Source of the DNA: Megascapheus bottae
Taxonomy: Eukaryota; Chordata; Mammalia; Rodentia; Geomyidae
Reading direction: 5' to 3'
DNA: 64,000 bases
Assembly (NCBI GenBank): GCA_024803745.1
Contig: JANJXV010000152.1
Location: forward strand, 1,725,501 to 1,789,500
Within the stretch, counting starts at the first letter, position 1. Each line of letters begins with the position of its first letter. A model generated the notes under the pieces. It saw only the letters and a program-made list of their open reading frames with translations, had not been told where the DNA came from and ran no database searches. Made by a program: the position numbers and the translations under genes. Of the stretch, positions 31,948 to 43,415 are shown one piece after another.

Positions 31948-32278
31948 GTAAGGCCTTCTCTTTTGGATGACTCAAACTATGAGCCAAGTCACTTCCTTGA
32001 GGTATTTCTTACCATATCACATTAAATATTTCAGATATTTTTCCAAAACTGAAGAAATTATACTTCTGTACGTGTTTGTTAGGCAATCTAAACATGTGTT
32101 CATGCGCTCTTAAAGAAGAACATGCCAATAACAAGGACCAAAAGAATTCCATGTTTTACAAATTCTTTAAGTTACAAATAGACTCAATATATTTGTAACT
32201 AATGTTTTAAAAAAGAACAAATGTATACACTTCCCTATTAGTTTCTACGGTCTGCTGAACAAAAGTAACTATATATAC

Positions 32279-32282
<4 letters not shown>

Positions 32283-32328
<46 letters not shown>
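32283..32328. repeat. (GT)n microsatellite
   Basis: About 23 GT dinucleotides in the V2R pseudogene intron. Confidence 0.95.
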
Positions 32329-32704
32329 ACATACATTTGTAAGTGACTTAGTTGCAGTCTACTGTAGGTGTTACAATTTTCAGGAACTCAAAGTATAGAC
32401 TCTGATAGTTTATGTTGTGGCAAACTGGGAATAGCTATATGAGAAATGTCTCATTAATGATTATTTATGTGAAATAAGAGTCTCTTGAAAAAATGCTTTC
32501 TACTCCTTTGCCAATTGATCAAGCTTCAGAAAGATTATTTTTACTCCATCAGAGATTTTCCTCTGGAGAGGAATCAGAGATTAAAAGCAATCAGAAACTT
32601 CTCTCAGTTCAGGTTTTCTATCTGAACCTTGGAATATACTTCACCATAAGATAATGTATCTCTTTCTGATACACTATTTTCTTAAAAACATCATTATTTT
32701 ACAG

Positions 32705-32897
32705 TCCTGGTGGAGATCAGGTGATTTGAGATGACAACACAAAATTGGTGGCAGAATATGACATTGTGAACATTTGGAGTTTTCCAGAAGGTCTTGATCT
32801 TGATGTGAAAATAGGAAAATTTTCTCCAAATGTACTACATGGTCATCAACTGTCTTTATCTGAAGATATGATAGAGTGGGCCATAGAATCAACAGAG
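32705..32897 (+). pseudogene. V2R pseudogene exon 4
   Basis: Between TTTTACAG and GTGGC. A TGA lies near its start, before KLVAEYDIVNIWSFPEGLDL. The 3' half is intact up to the WAIESTE end. Confidence 0.85.
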
Positions 32898-33485
32898 GTG
32901 GCTTGCATTTAATGGTAGTATTTTTAGGATATAGAAGTTAACTTTACCCTAACAATGTATAGCTGATTGGAGGGAACAAGTGATTCCCATAACGGTAGCT
33001 GTTCAGGTCTGACTATCACGGGTTTGAAGTCAATCATAGCAGGAATACCTGGACAACTGTTATCTTAATTTAACCACCACAAAATCAGGTCTGTGTGCTG
33101 GTGACTAATGCCTGTAATACTATCTAATCAGGATACTACCTTGTTCGGATATAAAACTACAGACGAATTTTAAGCCTAACAGGATAGCAAGGTCTGTGAG
33201 ACTCTGTCAATATATAACCAATAAAATAAGCTTGAGCTCTTGGTCAAATGGTACAGTGCTAAATTTGAGTAAGAAAAGGTCAATTATACTGTCTGGACAC
33301 AGAATTTAAGCTCCAAAATAAGCATCCCCCTAAGAAAGTGTAAATTTGTTTCTAAACATTTATTTATCAAAAATACAATTTGCATATTTCTTAGCATGTT
33401 CTAACCTTGTTATAAGTTATCTGAGGGATCACTTCATGGGTTTGAATGGTTTATTTTGATCTCTTCTGTGGAAGTTCATTTAATT

Positions 33486-33690
33486 GTAGGTTGGTCTGCT
33501 GGACGGCGTCCCTGCTCAGCCACCAGGCCTGCTGCGGGCGGGGCGCAGTGGGACCAGGGCCATGCGCAGGCTGCAGGCCGTGGACCCCAAGCTCCTGGCC
33601 ACTCGAAGCACCATGATCATCTGCAGGGGTTGCCTACACAGATATTTTCAAGAAAAGAATCATTGAATTTGTGGGAAAAAGATTCTCCCA
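33486..33690 (+). other. GC-rich island in a V2R pseudogene intron, unexplained
   Basis: About 140 bases of high GC (CGGGCGGGGCGCAG, CAGGCTGCAGGCCGTGG) appear suddenly inside AT-rich intron. They follow a TTTAATTGTAG that resembles a splice acceptor. One frame reads MRRLQAVDPKLLATRSTMII before a stop at about 33663. I do not recognise the family. It could be a retrocopied exon or captured cDNA. Confidence 0.35.
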
Positions 33691-34122
33691 GTACAGATAC
33701 TGGAAAAGTAAGAACATAATATGTATATGTGGTTCACATGACCCTAAATACGGACCTCTGTGCTTTACCTTATAGCCTAATTTTAATTCTTCCTCCTTGC
33801 TCTTTACCATTTCACAGATGAGTAGGAGACATGAAATGACATGAATTCAAAGATGCTCCCTAAAGATTTACATTCTCAGTATTAATCTCTGAATTTTAAA
33901 AAGTTCATGTTTATCAGTAGTTCAACAGACTAGAGAACAACCTGAGAGCACATAAGCCTTTTTGGTCACATGATGTGCAAACCATAACATCATTTAATTA
34001 ATGGACTGGATTTATATGTGTAGAAATATTGTGTTTCATAATACAGTTATATCAAATAATAAAACTTCGGGAAAATTAGGAAAAAAGCTAAACAGATACT
34101 GGCACTCATTTGATATTTTTAG

Positions 34123-34246
34123 CCTACTCACACTGCCTGGAGTGAGATTTGTGCTCCTGGATTCAGGAAATCCTCTCAGAAGGAAAAGACTGCCTGTTGC
34201 TTTGACTGTAATCCTTGCTCAGAGAATGAGACTGGTAATGAGACAG
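34123..34246 (+). pseudogene. V2R pseudogene exon 5 (cysteine-rich)
   Basis: 124 bases between TTTTTAG and GTATGT, the usual size of this exon. One frame gives ICAPGFRKSSQKEKTACCFD and NPCSENETGNET, with the cysteines of the linker kept. Confidence 0.88.
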
Positions 34247-34402
34247 GTATGTTCTTGGAATTAGGAGAAATTTATACTCCTACCTACTGTCCCCGCAAAT
34301 TCATGCAAATGTGTGAGAATGTTGTGCATTAAGAATCAGTCTTCCATCTTTTACTTATTATTTTAATTGTGACAATGGATGTATGATACTGCTTTTTCTT
34401 TC

Positions 34403-34580
34403 CAGTCCTGGGCTTGAGCTCAGGGCCCGAGCACTGTCCTTGGGTTTTCCAAGTCTAGAGCTCTTGAGCCTCAACACCACTTCCTGCTTTTTGCTATGTA
34501 TGTGGGGTACCAAGGAATGGAACCTGGGTCTTGATGCATGCTAGGCAAGCACTCGACGACTAGGTCAAACTCCTGGCCCC
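34403..34580 (-). mobile_element. ID-like SINE, antisense
   Basis: Starts at CCAGTCCTGGGCTTGAGCTC and ends at CAAACTCCTGGCCCC. Confidence 0.8.
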
Positions 34581-35334
34581 TAATACTGCATTTTGAAAAA
34601 AAAATACAGTGGGTTCTGAATTACATATAAAATTATCTTTTCTGGAGTCTATTGTATTCATGTTTATTCAACTACTCTGTAATTTAAATTTGATCTCTGT
34701 CATATTATGTGAAAAACCCTTTTAATTACAAGGTCTCAGTTCTCTCCAAATTATTTTTATATTATAAAGGAAACACAGATCTTCCACAGCTTTGTTTCTT
34801 GTGGGCAGATATGTTCTTAAAACAGAGCAAGTGTTGGGTCAGCTTTGATGTAAGAAGAAGCTACAAATGTTGTACATATCATGAATTTATACCTTCAATA
34901 AATGATTTGGTTCTGTGTTCCTAACTGCATGACAGGTGAGTAGCAGAGACAAATATAACTGCAAGGAAGGGCCACAGTGCAAGTATTCATGTTGCACATG
35001 GACATACAGGAGAGTACAAGCTTTACTATTCACCTTGTTGAGTACATTGAGTTGTGGATGAAAGGATGAGAATTATGAGGGAAGCATGAAGAAATATAGA
35101 GAATTATTGTTAGGTTATTAGATATGCAAGACACAACATGCATGCTAGTCATCTCAAGTAAACAACTTCAATTTGGATAGTGGCAATCAATATGAGAACA
35201 TATTAGATATAAAAATAGTAATGAGCATACCTTATAATATTTAGTAAAAATATTGTTTTTGTTAGTAATTATTCACATGTCAAAAATATATCTACATAAG
35301 GATTTATTAATTTCCCTTTAAATTCTTTAAGTGG

Positions 35335-36230
35335 GCCTGATTGTTATTTGAGTTCTGCATCATATGTGGAGCAATGTGTGAGTTGCCCAGATCATCAGTA
35401 TGCCAAGAGAGAGAAACAAGTGCTTCCAAAAAGCAAAAAGTATCCTGGGTTATGGAGAGCCTTTAGGGATGGCTCAACATGTATATCCCTTGTTTTTCTA
35501 CATTCTCAGCAGTTGTTCTTGGGGTGTTTGTGAAATATCAGAACACCCCTATTGTCAAGGGTGATAACCAGGCTCTCAACTACATCCTGCTCATCTCCCT
35601 CATCTTCTGATTTCTCTGTCCTTTGCTCTTTATTGGCCATCCCAACACAGTCACCTGCATTCTACAACAAACCACATTTGGAGTTGCATTCACTGTAACT
35701 TTTTCTGCAGTCTTGGCTAAAGTTCTAACTGTAGTTCTGGCTTTCAATGCCACTTCTTCTGGGAGAAGGATGAGGTGGCTGCTGGTATCATTATTCCCAT
35801 CTGCACCCTGATCCAAGTGACTCTTTGTGAAATCTGGCTGGGAATCTCTCCTCCACTCATTCACAAAGATATACAATCTGAACGTGGCTACATCATTATC
35901 TTGTGTAACAACGACTCCCTCACTGTTTTCTACTGTGTTCTGGGATACCTGAACTCTTTGGCCATGGCCAGCTTCACTGTGGTTTTATGGCCAGGAACCT
36001 GCTTGACACCTTCAATGAAGCCAAGTTCCTAACCTCCATCTTGCTGGTGGTTTGCAGTGTCTGGCTCACTTTCCTGCCTATCTACCACAGCGACAAGGGG
36101 AAGCGTATGGTGGCTGTAGATGTCTTCTCCATCTTTGTCTCTAGTGTAGGGCTCCGGGGCTGCATCTTTGCCCCCAAATGCTACATCAACTTGTGAAGGC
36201 CAGATAGGAATTGTCTGCATGGATTCCAGG
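35335..36230 (+). pseudogene. V2R pseudogene exon 6 (seven-helix domain)
   Basis: Successive frames encode helix segments typical of V2Rs: [104 protein letters not shown] and [20 protein letters not shown]. Frame changes lie near 35590, 35785 and 35985, and a small deletion removes the residues between LLVS and IPIC. A TGA interrupts helix 2 (about 35608). Confidence 0.9.
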
Positions 36231-36569
36231 GGAAAACACGGACTGGGAATAACATACCCTCTTAATATGAGACCAACATGATTAATCAAATGTAAAGAAG
36301 ATTTAGAATAAATCTACTCTGAATTTTTCTATCAAATATCACTTCATATGTTTGGAATCACTTCATTTACTAAATGACTCTTATGCCTTTCTATAGTAAT
36401 GTTACACTCAATAGTTCTAGCCATAACTAGCAAAATTTAAATTTAAATTTGAGTATTTTTGATGCTTTGTAATTAGTCTGGAATTATCTCGTCATTTCAA
36501 CTACTATATTTTTACTGTTGCCTCTTCTTTTACTTTTTTTTCATAATTCTTTGGTAAAATTTGTGTTTT

Positions 36570-36765
36570 GATTACTTCTCCTGGAGCTTGAACTTAAAAC
36601 TTGACTATCATCCGTGGGTGTTTGATTAAAGCTGGGGCTTTACCACTTCAACCACCAACATCACATTTGGCTATTTGTTGGGCAGTTAGAGATAAGAATT
36701 TTTCTTCAGGTTGTATTCAACCATGAGCACCAATCAACAGCTTCCTGAGTGTCTAGAATTATAGA
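36570..36765 (-). mobile_element. Composite SINE, antisense, old
   Basis: Eroded copy with GCTTGAACTTAAAACTTGACT and a 7SL-like end; many substitutions. Confidence 0.5.
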
Positions 36766-36829
36766 TATTATTCTGTATTTTAAATTACACTAACTTTCTG
36801 CCTATACTTCACTATGCTGTTTAATTCTT

Positions 36830-37200
36830 ACATAACTTTTGTTAGCATTTTCCCTTTAAAAAAGCTCCTATATGGAATTATGTATGTAGGATATAGAAAC
36901 AAGACCCATAAAATGAGTGACTGTTGTCCTTACTGTAATATGTTACCTCTCTTCTCTTTTGCTCTCCCTTGGTTATCTCATACTGTTACAGTATTTTAGC
37001 ATGTTATCTGAAAAATTGTCCATATGCTTATTTGGTTATTTGAAATAGGATAGGGAAGGGGGTAAACAAGATGAGGGGCAGGAGTGGAGGGAGGGAAATG
37101 GGGGCCAAGACATGAGACAGGGTATCAATGTTTGTGAAGAAATGCACCTACCATTTTGCATATATAATGTAACCCTTCTATTAATTACAATAAAAATATA
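36830..37200 (+). mobile_element. L1 3' UTR fragment, sense
   Basis: Aligns with 54440-54731 of the L1 at 50087-54731: GGTTATTTGAAATAGGATAG, GACATGAGACAGGGTATCAA and the end ATTAATTACAATAAAAA. Confidence 0.8.
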
Positions 37201-37309
37201 TGGTAAAAAATATGTTCCATATTTTCATATGCTCAGAATGTATTACATTTATGGATTAATTGCCGAGGAAAGAATAGACAAAAAACAGCTTGTTTAACAT
37301 GGCTGAATG

Positions 37310-38008
37310 CTTCCATGAAGTACATTTCCAATACCATTGACCTTTCTCCATACCCTCATCAATACCAATTAGCCTTAAATTAGGCTTCCTATTTGTATCT
37401 TGGACCTCCTGTAGCGTTTTCTCATATTTCCTAGATTTGAATTGACTCATTTTCTGTTCTTTCTTTATAAAAACTAAATTATCTTCAGCTTCAGGAATTC
37501 CCTCTTCTGCATTGTCTAACCTGCTATCAAAGCTATTTACTTTATTCTTCATCTCCCTTGCTTCTAATTACTCATTTTTGTTGCCTTGCATCTCTTGTTT
37601 TAGATCATATATGGATTTCTGTAGCTCCTTGATTTCCATTTGAGTGGTTAACTCAGTAGCTTTATACTCTTTGGACATTTGCTGGAGTTGGGACACCTTT
37701 TTGTTTGTGGATTCTATGAATTCATCCATTTTTCTGTGAAAAACCTTTACTATGGTATCCTTTATGGCTTTCCCTTTTTCACATATCACCTTGTTTATGG
37801 TTTCCTGTTGTTTAGCTATGGCTTGCTCCTTTAACCCTTTCTTTATATTTTCACAGTTTTCATTAAGGATACTTATCAACTGCATTTGCATAGCACTTGG
37901 AAGATTCTCCTCTAGGTTTGCCAGTGACTGTTCCATTGTCTGTTTATATTGGGTGGGGGATGTTATTCCTTGATTTGTCATTTTTCTGGAGTTTCTTCTT
38001 CTGCCCAT
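37310..38008 (-). pseudogene. L1 ORF1 N-terminal and coiled-coil part (inverted)
   Basis: Two minus-strand frames, 37568-38008 (MGRRRNSRKMTNQGITSPTQ start, Lys/Glu/Gln-rich coiled coil) and 37256-37552 (coiled-coil end with NLRLIGIDEG), are split by a TAA near 37567. L1 ORF1p is an RNA-binding trimer; only its N-terminal half is here. Confidence 0.85.
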
Positions 38009-38009
38009 T

Positions 38010-39884
38010 TGAGAATGGGAGCAAGATTAATACTGAACAAGTTTATGATTTTTCACACATAACCAACCTAGACTTCTTTACCTGGCAGACACTAGATGTT
38101 CACAAATTTTGATCGGTATTATCACACTTTTTGTGCACTTACAGACCAGTCTAATACAACTAATGATAACCGATTTATGACCTAACAATAAGCCTCTCAA
38201 TCCAGTTTCTAGTGTATTTAGGTCCCTCTGGACCTAGAATATAATTGAACACCTAGATATACAGTATTGCTCAACAACCATCAAGTGTGGATCCATGCAT
38301 AATAAGGGTTGAAAGATGAACAGAGGAACAGAGATAGAAAAATAGTATTAGAGAGAATAGGGGAGGTATGAGGGGAATAAAGTAGGTGTGTAAGATTCTT
38401 ATTATAATGAAGAAAGGTATAGCATATGGATAACTGACCTAAGTTGATAAGCAGGTAGCGTATTTGAGTACAAAGTTTGGAAAGATTAGATAAAACGTAT
38501 GAAAGTAAGACGGGTAATAAGAAGAATATATCTAGAAGAGAGGGTGGTAGATGTAGGAAATTTCAATGATGAAAAATTTTGAAAAGAAAGAAAGAAAGAC
38601 AAAGCAAAGTAAGACAAAAACAAAAACAAGCACTGAAAAACAAAAAAAACATACAGAATGGATAACAGAGAAACAAAAAACAAAAATAAATAAGCAAAAT
38701 CAACAACAATAAAACAAGAAAAAAACTAAATCAAAACCAGAAAAGAAAAAGAAAAAGGTGGGGGGAGATTCCTCAATAGTGTGAGCTCTTACTTAAGAAA
38801 TACTAGGGTTGAGACTAGGAGATTAAAAATAAGGTCACTGTATCAATTAGATATCGTTTATATTTAGACTTTACTCAAAGCTGTCACTATGTTTCCAGGA
38901 ACAACCACAGTGACAGAGGGATGCGAGAGAAGAAAGAGAAAAAAAAGGTGTATGTAGGATAGTAAAGAGAAAATAAGAACATCTAAAAATGCAAATAAAA
39001 AAAGGGATGGAAGAAAAAAAAGAAAAAAAACCCAAACAAAGAAAAAGAACAAAAAATAATTCTTTTTTAAAAAAAGGGAGTTTTTCAGGATTTTTTTGGG
39101 GGGGGTGGGTCAGGGAAGGATAGGAAACTTGTGTCTCCACTAAATTCAGGATCCAAACACTTCAGAAAGTCTTTTTCTGTTGTGATGTGGCTATGAGGTT
39201 TTTCAGTTCTGATTGTTTGTTTGTGAAAACAAGCTGAAAGATTTGCGCCCGGGTTTTGTTTACCAGGGTTGTGGCTGGCAGAGGGAATGGACTTCAGCAG
39301 CACTGGGACAGGAATTCTGGCTAAGAGATCTCTGGGAAATCCTTTGCCAGTAAGAAAGATGGTGCTGTCAGCAACACCTCCCAGGTTAAAATTGCTTTGG
39401 CCAGGTTCTTGCCAGTAGTCAAGGTGGCGCTGCTCTCAGCTTGTGGGGGAGGGGCTCCCTTCCAATGCCAATCCTCGAGCAGAAGTGGAAACTTCTCCTC
39501 GGAGGTACTCAAAAATTGCTGGATTTTCTGCTTCAGTGAAGCTGGCAGGTCCCTGCACGCCGGATGTCAACTCTGGGCTTGCGCAGGCTCTGTGTGATTC
39601 TGTCTGCAGTTGGTGGGTCTGCCGCACTGAGCAGCAGTTCTGCACAGATTCAGAAGTGCTACTTTGTCTCCGCGGTCGCTCTGAGCAGCTGGAACCGGTG
39701 CCAGATGTCTTCTTTGTGCCAGATTTCTACCTTTTTCCTCTGTGAATGAGGTCTCTGTATGTCGCTAGAGCTTAATTAGGATCAATTTGAGGTATATACA
39801 GTCCCCTACGCTACCAAAACTGGTATCTTGGCAAGAGCTCAGAAAGACTCACACTGAACTGCTGCCATCTTCCGCGTCAATCAC
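38010..39884 (-). repeat. L1 5' UTR (inverted)
   Basis: On the minus strand it starts near 39884 with a YY1-type AAGATGGC. It passes through GC-rich sequence, a strongly T-rich block (A-rich on + at 38560-39075), and a proximal part at 38127-38480 that matches 51480-51892 of the other L1. Confidence 0.7.
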
Positions 39885-40191
39885 CTATAAAGGCAAACCA
39901 ATCAGAATAACCCCAGATTTCTCAGCAGAGACCATGCAAGCAAGAAGAGATTGGACGCATATATGTCATGCCCTTAAGTCAAATAACTACCAACCAAGAA
40001 TACTGTACCCAGCTAAGCTCTCTTTCATAACTGAGGGAACAATAAAAACATTCCATTCCAGGGAAAAGCTGCAACAATATGTAGCAACAAAACCAACATT
40101 ACAGAAAATTCTCAAAGATGTTCTACACGTAGAAAAACAACATAAATGCAATACAGAGAAAGAAATGACACCTAAACATCATTCCATCTAA
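39885..40191 (+). pseudogene. L1 ORF1 C-terminal domain
   Basis: It encodes TYKGKPIRITPDFSAETMQA, then LYPAKLSFITEGTIKTF and LQKILKDVL, typical of the ORF1p C-terminal RNA-binding domain, up to a stop at 40189-40191. The codons upstream of 39885 in the same frame come from inverted 5' UTR. Confidence 0.85.
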
Positions 40192-40249
40192 GTACCACAA
40201 GAACTGTCAAGACACAGACCCTAATGAAAGCTTTTAAAAATGGTAGGAA

Positions 40250-42761
40250 CAAATGAATATCTCTCAATCCTAACTCTCATATCAATGGACATAACTCTCC
40301 AATTAAATGGCATTGATGGTCTACTTGGGTCAAAAAGCAAGATCCATCATTCTGTAGTCTTCAAGAGACACATCTTAGGCAAAAAAACGAACACTTTTTG
40401 AAAGTGAGAGGTTGGAACAAACTCTATCAAGCAAACGGCCCCCATAAACAGGCTGCAGTTGCCATCCTCATATCAGATAAAATCGACTTCAAACTAAAAT
40501 TAGTAAGAAAAGACAAAGATGGTTACTACATACTACTAAAGGGATTTTTCCTCAAGGAAGACATAATGATCCTAAATATCTACACACCGAATCCCATAGC
40601 TCCGAAATTCATCAAGCAAACTTTACTTACACTGAAACCATACATAGATCAATACAGTGATTGTTGGTGACTTTAACACATCACTCTCTCCTACGGACGA
40701 ATCAACAAGACAAAATACAACAGAGAAACCTTAGAATTGAATAATATAGACCAATTATATCTAACAGATATCTGCAGAATATTCAACCCAGCAAGAACAA
40801 AATATATGTTTTTTTCAGCAGCACATGGAACATTTTCCAAAATAGGCCACATCTTCGTCCATAAAACAAACCTGGACAGATTCAGAAACACTGGAATTAT
40901 TCCCTGCATGCTCTCAGACCACAAGGGCATCAAATTGGAACTGATCACCCATCTCCACCAACGAAAACCCTGTAACTCATGGAGACTGAACAACACATTG
41001 TTGATTCACCAATGGGTCATCAAAGAGATCAGAACAGAAATCCAACAGTTTATGAAATTTAACAATAAGGAGCACACAAAATACCAGCTCCTTTGGGACA
41101 CGGCAAAGGCAGTACTCAGAAGAAAATTTATGGCTCTGAGGGCCTACAACAAAAAGTTGGAAAAATTGCAACCAACAAGTTAATGTGTAACCTTAAGCTC
41201 CTGGAAAAAAAGCAACAAACCAACCCTAATCCCAGTAGAAGAGTGCAAATTTAAAATCAAAGCAGAATTAAATGATTTGGAATCCAAACAAAAAACTATA
41301 GAAAGAGTCAACAAACCAAGTAGTTGGTTCTTTGAAAGAATTAACAAAATTGACAAACCCTTAGCAAATCTTACCAAAGAAAAGAGAGCATACTGAAATA
41401 AAAAAAAATCGCAGATGAAAATGGTAATATCATGACAGAAATTACCAAGATGAACAGTATCATGAGGGAATATTTCTCAAAACTTTACACAAACAAATTT
41501 GAAAATCTAGAACAATGGGTGAATTCTGAGCCGATATTAACATACCCACACTGAACCAAGAGGAACTAACCCACCTAACAGGCCTATTTCAAGCACTGAA
41601 ATAGAAATGGCAGTAAGACACATTCCACCTAAGAAAAGCCCAGGGCCAGATGGATTCAGAGTTGAATTCTATAAGATCTTCAAACAGAGCTCAAAATGAA
41701 ATTGAAAATGAAGGTTATTTACCAAAATCATTCTATGAAGCCAGTATAACCCTCATTCCCAAATCAGACCGAAATTCATCAAAGAAAGAGAACTATAAAC
41801 CAATTATTTGAGGAATAACAATGCAAAACTTCTCCACAAAACACTGGCCAACCGTCTACAAAAACTCATCAAAAAGATTATACACTATGATAAAACAGGA
41901 TTCATCACAGGGAGGCAAAGCTGGTAAAACATACACAAATCAACTAATATAATTTGACACATCAACAGGAGAAGGGAAAAGATCACATGATTGTCTTAAG
42001 ATGGAGAAAAGGCATTTGACAATATCCAACAGCCCTTTATGTTAAAAGCTCTGGAGAAACTAGGAATCCATGGAACATTCCTCAATATAATGAAGGCTGT
42101 GTATGACACACCCACAGCTAGTAGTATACTTAATGGCGAAAAGCTAAAGCCATTCCCTCTAAAATCAGGAACGAGACAAGGATGCCTACTCTCTGCACTC
42201 CTCTTTAATATAATATTAGAATTCCTAGCCAATGCAATAAGGCAAGATGCAAGCATAAAGGGGATCCAATTAGGGAAAGAGGAAATAAAACTATCCTTCT
42301 TTGCAGATGACATGATTCTGTATTTAAAGAATCCTATAGATTCTACTCCCAAGCTCCTTGAGCTGATTGAAAACTTTGGAAGGGTAGTAGGCTATAAAGT
42401 TAACCCTCAAAAATCAACTGCCTTCCTCTACACCAACAGTGAGAGGAACGAGGCAAAAATCAGGAAAGAAACTCCTTTTGCAACAGCCTCAAAGAAAATA
42501 ATGTACCAAGGAATTACCTTAATTAAGAATGTAAAGGACCTTTTTGATGAAAACTTTAAAACCTTCAAAAAGGAAATTAAAGCAGAACTGAGGAAATGGA
42601 AAAACCTCCCATGCTCCTGGATGGGAAGAATCAACATGGTGAAAATGACAATCTTGCCAAGGGCTATCTACAAATTCAACGCAATACCCATCAATATTAA
42701 ATCAGAGAAAGGCTGGATAAGTGGGACTCCATTAAACTTCAGAGTTTTGTATGATAAATGA
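40250..42761 (+). pseudogene. L1 ORF2 (endonuclease and reverse transcriptase), broken
   Basis: Endonuclease-like pieces read from about 40250 to 40960 (GRYYILL-like, NIYTPNPIAPKF, then GDFNT and the SDH motif in MLSDHKGIKLEL). Reverse-transcriptase pieces run at 41630-42700, with GPDGF, an FADDMILYL catalytic motif near 42300-42330 and a GRINMVKM thumb segment. Multiple stops and frame changes separate the parts. It would encode an endonuclease/reverse transcriptase if whole, which it is not. Confidence 0.85.
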
Positions 42762-42959
42762 CATAGCTAGTAAACTATTTTTGCATCATATAAGCTCATA
42801 TTGAATTTGGGTGAGTTTCGCTTTTGTTTTTTTTGATTTGTTTTGTTTGTTTACTCTCTTTCTACCAAATCTTCAACAAACAATACACTATGTTGTTTCA
42901 TTGGATTTTGCTGAAAAGTTATAACATTTTCACATTTTTGTTTTGGTATTTTTGCAGTT

Positions 42960-43415
42960 TGGGCTTCTAGGGTGCTAATAGGACAATACTAGGGTTTGAA
43001 CCCCGGGTCTAGAGCTCTAGATTAGGGTTTTTTTTGCTCAAGACTGTCAGTGGGGCCGGGAGATGGCCTAGTGGTAGAGTGGTACAGTTTGAGTACGTTT
43101 ATGTGGTACTGAGGAATTGAACCCAGGGCTTCATGCGCAATAGGCAAGCATTTTACCACTAAGCCACATTCTCAGCCCTACTGACAGTCTTTTTATTTTA
43201 TGTATTTATTTTTGTTTTGTTTTGTTTTTTTCCAGTCCTGGGACTTAAACTCAGGGCTTGGGCATTGTCCTTGGGTTTCTCAAGGCTAGAGCTCTACCAC
43301 TTGAGCCACAGCACCATTTCTGCTATTTTTCTATGTTTGTAGTAGGGAGGAATCGAATCCGTTTCCTCGTGCAGGCTAGGCAAGCACTCTACCACTTGGC
43401 TAAACTCCTGGCCGT
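42960..43415. mobile_element. SINE fragments, partly nested
   Basis: A disordered set at 42960-43190 includes GGCCTAGTGGTAGAGTG (sense) next to antisense ends. An antisense ID-like dimer lies at 43230-43415. Confidence 0.6.

Larger units (their letters stand above)
31445..36230 (+). pseudogene. Vomeronasal type-2 receptor (Vmn2r) pseudogene, exons 3-6
   Basis: V2Rs are class C GPCRs of vomeronasal sensory neurons with a Venus-flytrap ectodomain. Four exons appear in the right order on the + strand: a 3' part of exon 3 (31445-31947), exon 4 (32705-32897), the cysteine-rich exon 5 (34123-34246) and the seven-helix exon 6 (about 35335-36200). Diagnostic phrases are [79 protein letters not shown] and [11 protein letters not shown]. 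Lesions include a TGA where Trp is expected in exon 3, a stop in exon 4, a TGA in helix 2 and at least two frame changes in exon 6. Exons 1, 2 and the start of exon 3 are missing. The presence of a V2R supports a rodent or similar genome. Confidence 0.9.
37300..42775 (+). mobile_element. LINE-1 with inverted 5' segment
   Basis: From about 37300 to 39884 the element lies on the minus strand: ORF1 N-terminal and coiled-coil part (37300-38008), then 5' UTR. From 39885 to about 42775 it runs on the + strand: ORF1 C-terminal domain, then ORF2 endonuclease and reverse transcriptase. This is the classic product of twin priming. About 75 codons of ORF1 (the RRM) are missing at the switch. ORF2 has frameshifts, a roughly 510-bp internal deletion near 42697 relative to the L1 at 50087, and no 3' UTR or A tail after 42775. 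The element is dead. Confidence 0.85.
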
